Shown: positions 20,286 through 28,278 of the stretch, piece after piece
How the letters are laid out: each line of letters begins with the position of its first letter
How positions within the stretch are numbered: position 1 is the stretch's first letter
NCBI RefSeq assembly: GCF_965227505.1
Contig: NZ_OZ245757.1
Span: 3,038,001 to 3,102,000 of the forward strand
Length of the DNA stretch: 64,000 bases
Origin: Pelagibius sp965227505
GTDB lineage: Bacteria > Pseudomonadota > Alphaproteobacteria > Kiloniellales > Kiloniellaceae
Reading direction: 5' to 3'
Position numbers and translations under genes: made by a program
The notes under the pieces: generated by a model
What the model was told of the DNA's origin: nothing
The model's input: only the letters and a program-made list of their open reading frames with translations
The model's database searches: none

Positions 20286-21035
20286 GTGAAGATCGCCGAT
20301 CCAACCCTGCTGGCCCTGGAAGCCGCCGGCGCCGCCTGTTCGGCGGCGGTCTGGGCCGGCGGCCGGGTCGCGGCTCGGCGCTTTGCCCCCATGCTGCGCG
20401 GCCAGTCGGAGCACCTCGTGCCCATGATCGCCGAGGCGATGGCCGACTGGGGCGGCGGATTCGCGGCGCTGGACGCGGTCGCCGTGACGACCGGCCCCGG
20501 CGGCTTCACCGGGGTGCGAATCGGCCTTGCGGCCGCCCGCGGGCTGGCGCTGGCACGGCGCCTGCCGGTGCTGGGGCTGTCGTCCTTCGAGGTGGCCGCC
20601 GCCGCCGCGCCGGCCGAGGAGCGCGCCGGGCGTCTTGTCGCCAGTTTCATCGACTCCAAGCGGGGGGACGTTTTTCTGCAGTGCTTCGAGTCGTCGCTTG
20701 AACCGCGCGGGGGGCCGCGTGAGCTAAGCCTGGACCTGTTGCCCGCCGTCCTGCCTGCCGAACCGCTGCTTCTGGCCGGCGACGCGGCCGACAAAGCCGC
20801 GGCGGCGCTGGCGGCCGCCGGGCGCGGCGATCTGGCCGTGGCGGCCGCTGCCGGGCCAAGCGACGCGGGCGTCCTGGCCGCGCGGGCGGCACAGAGGCTG
20901 ATGGCCGGCACCCTGGAGGCCGATGCCGCCCAGCCGCTCTATCTGCGCGCGCCCGATGTCACGGTCGTACCCCCGCGCTCCGGCCCCTCTCCGGACTCTG
21001 CTGCCGGCGATCCTGCTCGACTGCGGCGCCGATGA
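20286..21035 (+). CDS. tsaB: tRNA threonylcarbamoyladenosine biosynthesis protein TsaB
   Basis: 249 residues, GTG start at 20286. The ASKHA-type pseudo-peptidase fold has LLALEAAGAACSAAVW at the N terminus and the TsaB signature TTGPGGFTGVRIGLAAARGLALA near residue 75. With TsaC, TsaD and TsaE it makes t6A37 on ANN-decoding tRNAs. The last codons overlap rimI by 4 bp (ATGA), so the two are translationally coupled, as in many bacteria. Confidence 0.93.
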   Translation: MKIADPTLLALEAAGAACSAAVWAGGRVAARRFAPMLRGQSEHLVPMIAEAMADWGGGFAALDAVAVTTGPGGFTGVRIGLAAARGLALARRLPVLGLSSFEVAAAAAPAEERAGRLVASFIDSKRGDVFLQCFESSLEPRGGPRELSLDLLPAVLPAEPLLLAGDAADKAAAALAAAGRGDLAVAAAAGPSDAGVLAARAAQRLMAGTLEADAAQPLYLRAPDVTVVPPRSGPSPDSAAGDPARLRRR

Positions 21036-21661
21036 ACGATCTTTCCGTTCGCCCCCTTTTCATTCGCCCTGCCACGGCCTGCGATGTCGTCCTGCTGTCG
21101 GCCCTTCAGGCGGCTTGCTATCAGCCTGCTGCGGCGTCCGAGGGGTGCCCCGATTCGTCGAATACTGGCGCATCGCCCAGCGCGTCGCCCAGTGCATCGC
21201 CTGGCACCGGCGTGGCAGTCCACGTCGGTGAGGCCTGGCGCCCGCGCTCCTGGGCGGAAGTGCTGGCGATGCCGGGAAGCTTTGCCCTGCTGGCGACGGT
21301 CAGGGAGCCGGGCGTCCGCGGGGTGCCCGGCCAAGACGCCGAAGGCCACGGCGCAGACGACGAGCCGGTCGGGTTCTTTCTCGCGCAGGTCCTCTTTGCG
21401 GAAGGCGAACTGTTGAGTTTCGGCGTGGTCCCGGCGCATCGCCGCCGCGGCTACGGCCGGCGTCTGCTGGCGCAGGGCTTGGAGGTTGCACAACGCCAGG
21501 GTGCGGAGCGGATTCAGCTAGAAGTCGCAGAGAACAACCGGCGCGCGCAGAGCTTCTATAAAACCGCCGGTTTTTCTTTGATTGGACGCCGGCCCGGCTA
21601 TTACCGCCTTGCGGCCGGCGATGCTGTGGATGCGCTGATCCTGCAGAGACTACTCATGTAA
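21032..21661 (+). CDS. rimI: ribosomal protein S18 alanine N-acetyltransferase RimI with an inserted low-complexity segment
   Basis: GNAT acetyltransferase with the acetyl-CoA loop in FGVVPAHRRRGYGRRLLAQGLE (about residues 130-150) and the RimI-type LEVAENNRRAQSFYKTAGF. It acetylates the N terminus of ribosomal protein S18. At 209 residues it is about 50 longer than usual. The excess includes PDSSNTGASPSASPSASPGT (about residues 40-60), encoded by a 12-bp repeat, and a second loop near residues 92-112. Both fall in predicted loops, so the fold is probably intact. Coupled to tsaB by a 4-bp overlap. Confidence 0.9.
   Translation: MNDLSVRPLFIRPATACDVVLLSALQAACYQPAAASEGCPDSSNTGASPSASPSASPGTGVAVHVGEAWRPRSWAEVLAMPGSFALLATVREPGVRGVPGQDAEGHGADDEPVGFFLAQVLFAEGELLSFGVVPAHRRRGYGRRLLAQGLEVAQRQGAERIQLEVAENNRRAQSFYKTAGFSLIGRRPGYYRLAAGDAVDALILQRLLM
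21170..21205 (+). repeat. in-frame 12-bp repeat inside rimI
   Basis: Three consecutive 12-bp units (GCATCGCCCAGC, GCGTCGCCCAGT, GCATCGCCTGGC) encode ASPS-ASPS-ASPG and explain part of the extra length of RimI. Confidence 0.85.
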
Positions 21662-21971
21662 TCCGTACACCCGAATCATCGTCTCAAGCCGCAAGAGTCC
21701 TGAGATTCCGCCTGGCATTGCGCCTCTGCCCGCCCGGCCGCGCTACCCTCCGCCCCGCTGCCGCGACCGTCTACGGTGGCGCCCGGCACGGAATATGCCG
21801 GTCTTGGCGCAATTTGCGCGCCTTTGATGTATATCTTCTGGGCCATTTGCAAAGGCGAAGTCAACGCTTTGCCAGTATGGTTATTTATTATTTTCGTATT
21901 GAATAATTGTTGATTCTCTTTCCAGGAATTTTTATATAGGCCACAGCAATGTGGAGGAGTTCAAGAGGTCA
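21662..21971. other. 310-bp AT-rich promoter region of mucR
   Basis: No gene seen. Base composition falls sharply from about 21815 (runs such as TTATTTATTATTTTCG at 21880-21895) in an otherwise very GC-rich window. It contains a candidate inverted repeat GCAAAGGCG / CGCTTTGC (about 21848-21873) and the promoter described separately. AT-rich upstream DNA is expected for MucR/Ros proteins, which bind AT-rich sites and control their own genes. Confidence 0.75.
21910..21938 (+). promoter_or_regulatory. strong sigma-70-type promoter of mucR
   Basis: TTGATT (21910-21915), 17-bp spacer, TATATA (21933-21938). Predicted start point near 21945, about 27 bases before the mucR start codon. The AT-rich stretch immediately upstream may act as UP element or MucR site. 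Confidence 0.7.
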
Positions 21972-22382
21972 ATGTCTGAGCAAGCGAAGCAAAGCGAATT
22001 GCTTTCCTTGACGACGAACATCGTCGCCGCGCACGTCTCCAATAACTCGGTTGCGGTTACCGACCTGCCGATGATCATCCGTGACGTCTACGAGACGCTG
22101 TCGAACGTCGGGACCGCGCGGGAGCGTGAACCGGAGCGGCCATCCCCGGCCGTGCCGATCAAAAAGTCGGTGACGCCGGACCACATCGTCTGCCTCGAAG
22201 ACGGCAAGAAACTGAAGATGCTGAAGCGGCATCTGAAGACCGCCTACGACATGTCGCCGGAGGACTACCGCGAGCGCTGGGGCTTGCCGGCTGACTATCC
22301 CATGGTGGCGCCCAATTACGCCAAGCAGCGCAGCAAGCTGGCCAAGCAGATCGGTCTGGGCACCCGCGCGCGCCGGAAGTAG
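21972..22382 (+). CDS. mucR: MucR/Ros family zinc-finger transcriptional regulator
   Basis: 136 residues. The C-terminal Ros/MucR zinc-finger region has SVTPDHIVCLEDGKKLKMLKRHL followed by YGLTP-type YDMSPEDYRERWGLPADYPM and a basic end (TRARRK). Only one Cys is seen in the finger, CxxxDGK, with later His residues, as in Mlr-type MucR variants that vary in zinc ligands. MucR proteins are H-NS-like global regulators of exopolysaccharide, motility and cell-cycle genes in alphaproteobacteria. The ATG at 21972 with AGAGG upstream is preferred to the GTG at 21951. Confidence 0.92.
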   Translation: MSEQAKQSELLSLTTNIVAAHVSNNSVAVTDLPMIIRDVYETLSNVGTAREREPERPSPAVPIKKSVTPDHIVCLEDGKKLKMLKRHLKTAYDMSPEDYRERWGLPADYPMVAPNYAKQRSKLAKQIGLGTRARRK

Positions 22383-22469
22383 CTGCCATGGCCGTGGCGG
22401 TTCGGCTTCGCTGCGGATGTGGCGCTGTCGGCTGCCGAGGCGGCCGCCCCAATTGGAGATCTCTATGAA

Positions 22470-22507
22470 AAGAGACGCCTCCGCCTATTAGGTGGGTGGC
22501 GTCTCTT
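22470..22507 (+). terminator. hairpin terminator downstream of mucR
   Basis: Stem AAGAGACGCC (22470-22479) / GGCGTCTCTT (22498-22507) with inner pairing CCGCCT/AGGTGG, followed only by a weak T-rich stretch. It lies 88 bp after the mucR stop and before fur. Confidence 0.65.
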
Positions 22508-22640
22508 CCGTTATACTGATTGGTTAGGGACAGGCATCGGGTGCGCAGGTCTTGGTAGTTTGCGGCCCTTGCAGAGATTGGCAAAGGGAACGGCCGCCCC
22601 ATCGAACGAGGGGATGTGGCCGGCGATGGTTGGGGAAAGT

Positions 22641-23093
22641 ATGCCGGATCGCTTAGAGAAGCTTTGCATCGAGAAGGGCCTCAAGATGACCGATCAGCGG
22701 CGCGTGATCGCACGTGTGCTGTCGGAATCCACCGATCATCCGGACGTGGAGATGGTTTATCAGCGCGCGGTGGAACGCGATCCGCGGATTTCCATCGCTA
22801 CGGTCTACCGCACGGTCAAACTGTTCGAAGAGGCGAGTATTCTGGAGCGCCATGATTTTGGCGACGGTAGGGCGCGCTACGAAGAACGTCCGGACGAACA
22901 CCATGACCATCTGATCGATGTAAAGACGGGCGAGGTGGTCGAATTCACCAACGAAGAGATCGAACGCCTGCAGAATGAGGTCGCCAAGGCCCTTGGTTAC
23001 CGGCTGGTCGATCACCGGCTTGAACTCTATGGCGTGCGCCTGAACAACGAAGACGACAACGGCGCCTCGAAATCTTCCGAATCCAAAGACTGA
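22641..23093 (+). CDS. fur: Fur family metalloregulator (Fur/Mur type)
   Basis: 150 residues. Winged helix with LKMTDQRRVIARVLSES and ISIATVYRTVKLFEEASI, then the metal-site region FGDGRARYEERPDEHHDHLID. It has no CxxC pair, so the structural zinc site of classical Fur is missing, as in many alphaproteobacterial Fur/Mur proteins that respond mainly to manganese or to iron in combination with Irr. The start at 22641 (MPDRLEKL) has GGGGA upstream; ATG at 22626 is an alternative. A second Fur-family gene, irr, is 30 kb away. Confidence 0.92.
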   Translation: MPDRLEKLCIEKGLKMTDQRRVIARVLSESTDHPDVEMVYQRAVERDPRISIATVYRTVKLFEEASILERHDFGDGRARYEERPDEHHDHLIDVKTGEVVEFTNEEIERLQNEVAKALGYRLVDHRLELYGVRLNNEDDNGASKSSESKD

Positions 23094-23173
23094 CGGCGCC
23101 GGCGACGGCCTGATCGGACGACGCGGGCGGATGAGTCTTTGCCAGGGTTAACGCATAGTTGTATGGGTGTCGC

Positions 23174-24049
23174 ATGAGCCTCGCGGAATCAAAATCGGAT
23201 CGCCCGGTTGACGTGGTCGCCGGCAATCTGCGCATCCGCTTGGCCGAAGACCCGGCGGAAGTCCGCGCGGCCCAGGCTTTGCGCTACCGCATCTTCTATG
23301 AGCAGATGACGGCGCAGCCGACGCCGGAGATGCGCGCTGCCCGGCGCGATTTCGATTCCTTCGACGAGTTCTGCGACCATCTGCTGGTGTTCGACGAGGA
23401 GCGCGGCTCCGGCCCGGAGTCGGTGGTCGGGACCTATCGGGTGATGCGCCGCGAGGGCGCGACCCGGCGCGGACAGTTCTACTCGGTCGACGAGTACGAC
23501 ATCGCGGCGATCGAGGCCTATCCCGGCGAGATCCTGGAACTCGGGCGGTCCTGCGTGGATCCCACCTGCCGCACTGGTGCAGCCATGCAACTGCTCTGGC
23601 GCGGCATTGCGGAGTATGTCTTCTACTACAACATCAGCATCATGTTCGGCTGCGCCAGCCTGCCGGGAACCGACCCGCAGCAGCTGAAACTGCCGCTCTC
23701 CTATCTCTACCATCACCATCTGGCACCGCCGGCGCTGCGGGCCAGGGCGGTCGACGGCCGGCGGGTGGCCATGGATCTGCTGCCCATCGACGAGGTCGAG
23801 ATTTCCGCGGCGCGGCAGGCGCTGCCGCCGCTGATCAAGGGGTATCTGCGGCTCGGCGGCTTCGTCGGCGACGGCGCGGTGGTGGACCATGACTTCGGAA
23901 CCACCGATGTCTGCATCGTCGTGAAGACCGACTGGGTGACAGAGAAGTACCTGCGCCACTACAAGCGCGACGAGGCCGGCTCTGCCGCCGGCGCCCTGGC
24001 ACAGGGCGCGTCGCCCGGCACGGCGCGGGGGCCCAGGCGCGCTCCCTAG
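23174..24049 (+). CDS. olsB: L-ornithine N-alpha-acyltransferase OlsB
   Basis: 291 residues. GNAT-like hydrolase/acyltransferase fold with LRYRIFYEQMTA near residue 38, EILELGRSCVDPTCRTGAAM near residue 124 and IMFGCASLPGTDPQ. OlsB transfers a 3-hydroxyacyl group from acyl-ACP to ornithine, the first step of ornithine lipid synthesis, a phosphorus-free membrane lipid common in alphaproteobacteria. Four bases separate it from olsA. The Ala/Gly-rich C-terminal 25 residues are not conserved-looking. Confidence 0.9.
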   Translation: MSLAESKSDRPVDVVAGNLRIRLAEDPAEVRAAQALRYRIFYEQMTAQPTPEMRAARRDFDSFDEFCDHLLVFDEERGSGPESVVGTYRVMRREGATRRGQFYSVDEYDIAAIEAYPGEILELGRSCVDPTCRTGAAMQLLWRGIAEYVFYYNISIMFGCASLPGTDPQQLKLPLSYLYHHHLAPPALRARAVDGRRVAMDLLPIDEVEISAARQALPPLIKGYLRLGGFVGDGAVVDHDFGTTDVCIVVKTDWVTEKYLRHYKRDEAGSAAGALAQGASPGTARGPRRAP

Positions 24050-24053
24050 TTCC

Positions 24054-24878
24054 ATGACCGCCCCGAACTTCGGCTCGCCGATGACCGCCGTCGGTCGCAT
24101 GCTGGCCTACTTCACCTTTACCGCCGCTGTTATGCCCGTGCAGTGGCTTGCTGTGGGCCTGCGCTGGCGGCTGCGCAAGACGCTGCCGCACTGGTACCAT
24201 CGCCACGCCTGCCGGGTGCTGGGTATTCGGATCGAGGCGCGCGGCGCGATTTCCCAGGCTCATCCGACACTCTTCGTCGCCAATCACGTCTCCTACCTCG
24301 ATGTCGAGGTCCTGGGCGCCCTCGCCAAGGTTTCCTTCGTCGCCAAGGCAGAGGTTGCCACCTGGCCGTTTTTCTCCTGGCTCGCCAGGCTGCAGGAGAC
24401 CGTCTTTGTCGAGCGCCGCGCCCAACGCACCGCCGAGCACCGCGACGAAATCGCCCAGCGGTTGGAGGACGGTGACGATCTGGTCCTCTTCGCCGAAGGC
24501 ACCTCCGGCGACGGCAACGGCGTTCTGCCTTTCAAGAGCGCCCTCCTGTCGGTGGCCGAGCGGCGTCCGCGGGGGGAGGCCCTGACCGTGCAGCCGGTTT
24601 CCATCAGCTACACGAGACTCGACGGCGTGCCCCTGGGGCGCTATCTAAGGCCGTTTTTCGCCTGGTATGGCGACATGGACCTGGGGCCCCATCTCTGGCA
24701 CGCGCTCAGTCTTGGCTACGTCACGGTGGTCGTGGAGTTCCACGAGGCGGTGACGATCGAGCGCTTCGGCTCGCGAAAGGCGCTCTGCGACCATTGCCAT
24801 GCCGTGGTCTCGGGCGGTGTCGCCTCGGCGCTTTCCGGGCGTCCGCAGCAGCCCGCGGCCCTTCTGGAGGCGGGATGA
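24054..24878 (+). CDS. olsA: lyso-ornithine lipid O-acyltransferase OlsA (PlsC family)
   Basis: 274 residues, one N-terminal hydrophobic segment (about residues 15-35). PlsC motifs are VANHVSYLD (catalytic His-Asp, near residue 81), FVERRAQRT, and FAEGTSGDGNGVLPFKSALL. It adds the second acyl chain to lyso-ornithine lipid. Its position directly after olsB supports this over a phosphatidic-acid role. PhoR is present in the same window, and ornithine lipids are often made under phosphate limitation, but no Pho box was identified here. Confidence 0.9.
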   Translation: MTAPNFGSPMTAVGRMLAYFTFTAAVMPVQWLAVGLRWRLRKTLPHWYHRHACRVLGIRIEARGAISQAHPTLFVANHVSYLDVEVLGALAKVSFVAKAEVATWPFFSWLARLQETVFVERRAQRTAEHRDEIAQRLEDGDDLVLFAEGTSGDGNGVLPFKSALLSVAERRPRGEALTVQPVSISYTRLDGVPLGRYLRPFFAWYGDMDLGPHLWHALSLGYVTVVVEFHEAVTIERFGSRKALCDHCHAVVSGGVASALSGRPQQPAALLEAG

Positions 24879-25022
24879 GGGTGGATCCGGGCCGCTTTGG
24901 CGGGGTTCGCGGCGGCGAAATATGATACAATTGAGGGGACTATCGGCTTGGGCCGCGCCTTGTGACCGGTGCGGACGGTCCGCAAGGCCGGGCCGCAGGG
25001 CCGGGCCAGATACAGGACGAGT

Positions 25023-26486
25023 GTGACGCAGAACCGCAAAAAACGCCTCTTCATCAAGACCTACGGCTGTCAGATGAACGTCTACGATTCCACAAGGATG
25101 GCAGACGTCCTGGCGCCGCTCGGCTATGCCCCGGTCGACAGCCCGCGCGGCGCCGACATGGTGATCCTCAATACCTGCCACATCCGCGAGAAAGCCTCGG
25201 AAAAGGTGTTCTCCGAACTGGGCCGTTTGCGCGTTTTCAAGGAAGAGCGCCGCGCCGAGGGGGGCGAGATGGTGCTGGCGGTCGCCGGCTGCGTGGCCCA
25301 GGCGGAAGGCGAAGAGATTCTGCGCCGCGCACCTCAGGTGGATCTCGTCTTCGGCCCGCAGACCTACCATCGCCTGCCGGAGATGGTGGCGCGCGCGGCG
25401 CGTGCCGGCGGTTATCTGGATACAGACTTTCCCGTCGAGTCGAAGTTCGATCACCTGCCGGAGGAGAGCGCCGAGCCGGGGGCGGCGGCCTTTCTGTCGA
25501 TCCAGGAGGGCTGCGACAAGTTCTGCAGCTTCTGCGTCGTCCCCTACACCCGCGGCGCCGAGTTCTCGCGTCCGGTTGCGGCGGTGCTGGCGGAGGCGCG
25601 GCGCCTCGCCGCGGCCGGCGCGCAGGAGATCACCCTCCTGGGCCAGAACGTCAACGCCTACCACGGCGAGGCCGGGGACGGTGCGACCTGGGGCCTTGGC
25701 CGGCTGCTGCGGGCGGTGGCGGAGATCGAGGGCATCACCCGCCTGCGCTACACCACCTCGCACCCGCGCGACATGGACGAGGCCCTGATCGCCGCCCATG
25801 CCGAAGAGCCCAAGGTCATGCCCTACCTGCATCTGCCGGTGCAGTCGGGCTCCGACCGGGTTCTCGCCGCCATGAACCGTCAGCACAGCGCCGATGACTA
25901 CCTGCGCATCGTCGAGCGGCTGCGGCGCGCGCGGCCCGACATCGCGCTGTCGTCGGATTTCATCGTCGGCTTTCCCGGCGAAACCGATGCCGACTTTGCC
26001 GCAACCCTGCGCCTGGTCACCGAGGTCGGCTACGCCCAGGCCTATTCCTTCAAGTACAGCCCGCGCCCGGGCACACCGGCGGCGGTCGAGGCCGACCAGG
26101 TTCCCGAGGAGGTCAAGACCGAACGCCTGGCGGCGCTGCAGCAGCTTCTCGGCGCCCAGGCCACGGCCTTCAACCGGGCCTGCGTCGGCAGGACGCTTCC
26201 GGTGCTGCTGGAACGTCCGGGACGCAAGGCCGGCCAGCTGGTCGGCCGCAGTCCGTACATGCAGGCGGTCCACGTGCCCGTTTCTCCCGTTGGGCTGCAG
26301 CGCTTGACCGGTGCCCTGCTCGATGTCGTGATCGATGGGGCCACCGCCAATTCGCTGTCCGGCCGCCTGGCAATGGCCGAGGACCGCCGGCCTTCCGAAG
26401 CCGTCGCCGCCGCGGTCGACTCTTTGGCAGAAGGCCCCGCACAAGCCCCCGCACAAGCCCCGACAAGCGCAAGGATCTCAGCTTGA
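25023..26486 (+). CDS. miaB: tRNA-2-methylthio-N6-dimethylallyladenosine synthase MiaB
   Basis: 487 residues with a GTG start at 25023 preceded by AGGA. UPF0004 domain cysteines are in KTYGCQMN, NTCHIREKA and GCVAQ. The radical-SAM CxxxCxxC is GCDKFCSFCVVPYTRG near residue 163, and a TRAM domain sits at the C-terminal end (RTLPVLLERPGRKAGQLVGR). It methylthiolates i6A37 of tRNA. The last 25 residues (PAQAPAQAPTSARIS) are low complexity and encoded by a 12-bp repeat. The stop overlaps the phoH start by 4 bp (TTGA). Confidence 0.95.
   Translation: MTQNRKKRLFIKTYGCQMNVYDSTRMADVLAPLGYAPVDSPRGADMVILNTCHIREKASEKVFSELGRLRVFKEERRAEGGEMVLAVAGCVAQAEGEEILRRAPQVDLVFGPQTYHRLPEMVARAARAGGYLDTDFPVESKFDHLPEESAEPGAAAFLSIQEGCDKFCSFCVVPYTRGAEFSRPVAAVLAEARRLAAAGAQEITLLGQNVNAYHGEAGDGATWGLGRLLRAVAEIEGITRLRYTTSHPRDMDEALIAAHAEEPKVMPYLHLPVQSGSDRVLAAMNRQHSADDYLRIVERLRRARPDIALSSDFIVGFPGETDADFAATLRLVTEVGYAQAYSFKYSPRPGTPAAVEADQVPEEVKTERLAALQQLLGAQATAFNRACVGRTLPVLLERPGRKAGQLVGRSPYMQAVHVPVSPVGLQRLTGALLDVVIDGATANSLSGRLAMAEDRRPSEAVAAAVDSLAEGPAQAPAQAPTSARISA
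26433..26468 (+). repeat. 12-bp repeat at the 3' end of miaB
   Basis: Units GGCCCCGCACAA, GCCCCCGCACAA and a degenerate third encode the QAPAQAPTS tail of MiaB. Confidence 0.8.
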
Positions 26487-27529
26487 GCTCAGACAGTCTC
26501 AGCGGCGCGGCCGAGGGCCGCAAGGGTGAGCCGATCTTCCTGCAGTTCGATGACAACAGTCTTCTGCCGCTGCTCTATGGCGAGCACGATCAGAACCTGC
26601 TGCGCATCGAACAACAGCTTGGCGTCAGCCTCGCCTCGCGCGGCAACCGCCTGGCGATCACCGGCCCCGCGGACTCGGTGGAAGCGGCCAATGCGGCGCT
26701 CACGGCGCTTTACGAACGTCTGCGCAAGGGCCTCGACGTCGGCGATGGCGAGGTCGATGCGGTGATTCGCATGGCCGTCCAGGCGCCCGATCACGAGAGC
26801 GGGCACCATGCCGCGGCGGCGGTGCACTCCGACGAACTCGCCATCGCGACCCGCAAGCGGCGCCTGACGCCGCGGTCGCCGGGACAGAAGGCCTACGTTC
26901 AGGCGCTGCGCAGTCACGAGATGGTTTTCGGCATCGGCCCCGCCGGCACCGGCAAGACCTACCTGGCGGCGGCGATGGCCGTGTCGATGCTGATCGAAGG
27001 CGCGGTCGAACGGATTATTCTCTCGCGTCCGGCCGTCGAAGCCGGCGAACGGCTCGGCTTTCTGCCGGGCGATCTGACCGAGAAGGTCGACCCCTACCTG
27101 CGGCCGCTCTATGACGCGCTGTACGACATGCTGCCGGCGACCCAGGTCGCCAGCCGCCTGTCGAACGGCGAAATCGAAGTGGCGCCGCTGGCCTTCATGC
27201 GGGGCCGGACCCTGTCGAACGCCTTCATCATTCTCGACGAAGCGCAGAACACCACGCCGGTGCAGATGAAGATGGCGCTGACGCGGCTGGGGGAGAACAG
27301 CCGCATGGTGGTGACCGGCGATCTCTCGCAGATCGATCTCCCCAAGGGGGCCCCTTCCGGGCTGCGGGAAGCCGCCGGTATTCTGGCCGATATGGACGGC
27401 GTCGCTTTCGTCCAGTTCACCGCCGCCGATGTCGTGCGTCACTCTCTGGTGACCCGTATTGTGCGCGCCTATGCCGCTTACGATGCCGGCAGATCCGGGG
27501 AAGGAGATCTTTTCGGTCCGCAGCGATAG
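26483..27529 (+). CDS. phoH: PhoH-like ATPase (YbeZ)
   Basis: 348 residues with a TTG start overlapping the miaB stop; AAGGA lies upstream. An N-terminal KH-like region (VSLASRGNRLAITGP) precedes the ATPase core with Walker A GPAGTGKTYLAAA near residue 153, Walker B AFIILDEAQNTTP and MVVTGDLSQIDLP. YbeZ acts with YbeY in rRNA maturation and ribosome quality control; ybeY follows at once, as expected. Confidence 0.95.
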   Translation: MSSDSLSGAAEGRKGEPIFLQFDDNSLLPLLYGEHDQNLLRIEQQLGVSLASRGNRLAITGPADSVEAANAALTALYERLRKGLDVGDGEVDAVIRMAVQAPDHESGHHAAAAVHSDELAIATRKRRLTPRSPGQKAYVQALRSHEMVFGIGPAGTGKTYLAAAMAVSMLIEGAVERIILSRPAVEAGERLGFLPGDLTEKVDPYLRPLYDALYDMLPATQVASRLSNGEIEVAPLAFMRGRTLSNAFIILDEAQNTTPVQMKMALTRLGENSRMVVTGDLSQIDLPKGAPSGLREAAGILADMDGVAFVQFTAADVVRHSLVTRIVRAYAAYDAGRSGEGDLFGPQR

Positions 27530-27531
27530 GA

Positions 27532-28275
27532 ATGGCCCTCCCCGGGACCCTGTCTGGGGCCCCGGGATCAGGGGCTGACGCCGCCGGACCGATGGCCGAG
27601 ACAATGAACGAAACATCTGGCAAGGACGCATCTGGGAACGCTTCAACCGGAACGGGCCGGCTGGAGATTGCCATCATCGTCCAGGACGAGGCGTGGAAAG
27701 AGCATATCGCCGGACTGGAGGCGATAGCCCGGCGGTCGATCGAGGCGGGACTGCAGGGCGCGGCGCGGCGCGATCCCGGGAATACGGCTGGCGGTCGGCT
27801 TGAAGTGAGTCTGGTCTTCGCCGACGACGACGCTGTCGCCGCGCTGAACAAGGGCTACCGCGGGCGCGAAGGCCCGACCAACGTTCTGTCTTTTCCGAAC
27901 ATGGACGGGGATCCGAAGATGGAGGGGGAGGCCCTGCCGGCGCGGGACTCAGCAGGCGCGCCGCCGCGCCTGCTGGGCGATATCGTGCTGGCCCGTGAAA
28001 CGGTGCTGCGCGAAGCCGCGGAGCAGCGCAAGAGCGTCGCCGATCACAGCACGCACCTGCTCGTGCACGGCTTCCTGCACCTGCTCGGCTACGACCACAC
28101 CACCGACGCGGAAGCCGACGCCATGGAGTCCCTGGAGGTGGCCGTGCTGGCCGGCCTGGGGGTGGCGGACCCCTACACCCCCGCGGACCCCCGGGCGCCG
28201 TCGCCGGACGGGCCGGGCGGGGGCCCGGCGGGTCAGGACGTCCCCGGTCACTCTGTCTCTGGCGGCGGGAGCTGA
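27532..28275 (+). CDS. ybeY: endoribonuclease YbeY / rRNA maturation factor
   Basis: 247 residues if started at 27532; the conserved part begins at LEIAIIVQDEAW (about residue 43), so an inner start at 27592 or 27604 is also possible. The signature is PTNVLSFPN and the zinc motif HLLVHGFLHLLGYDH near residue 172. It processes 16S rRNA 3' ends. A Pro/Gly-rich tail of about 35 residues (DPRAPSPDGPGGGPAG) follows the fold and looks disordered. Three bases separate it from phoH and three from corC. Confidence 0.95.
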   Translation: MALPGTLSGAPGSGADAAGPMAETMNETSGKDASGNASTGTGRLEIAIIVQDEAWKEHIAGLEAIARRSIEAGLQGAARRDPGNTAGGRLEVSLVFADDDAVAALNKGYRGREGPTNVLSFPNMDGDPKMEGEALPARDSAGAPPRLLGDIVLARETVLREAAEQRKSVADHSTHLLVHGFLHLLGYDHTTDAEADAMESLEVAVLAGLGVADPYTPADPRAPSPDGPGGGPAGQDVPGHSVSGGGS

Positions 28276-28278
28276 GCC

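Noticed and set aside
20035..20304. N-terminal extension of the VanX-like protein to an ATG at 20304
   Set aside because: It would translate intergenic tandem repeats and overlap tsaB; the shorter protein matches family length.
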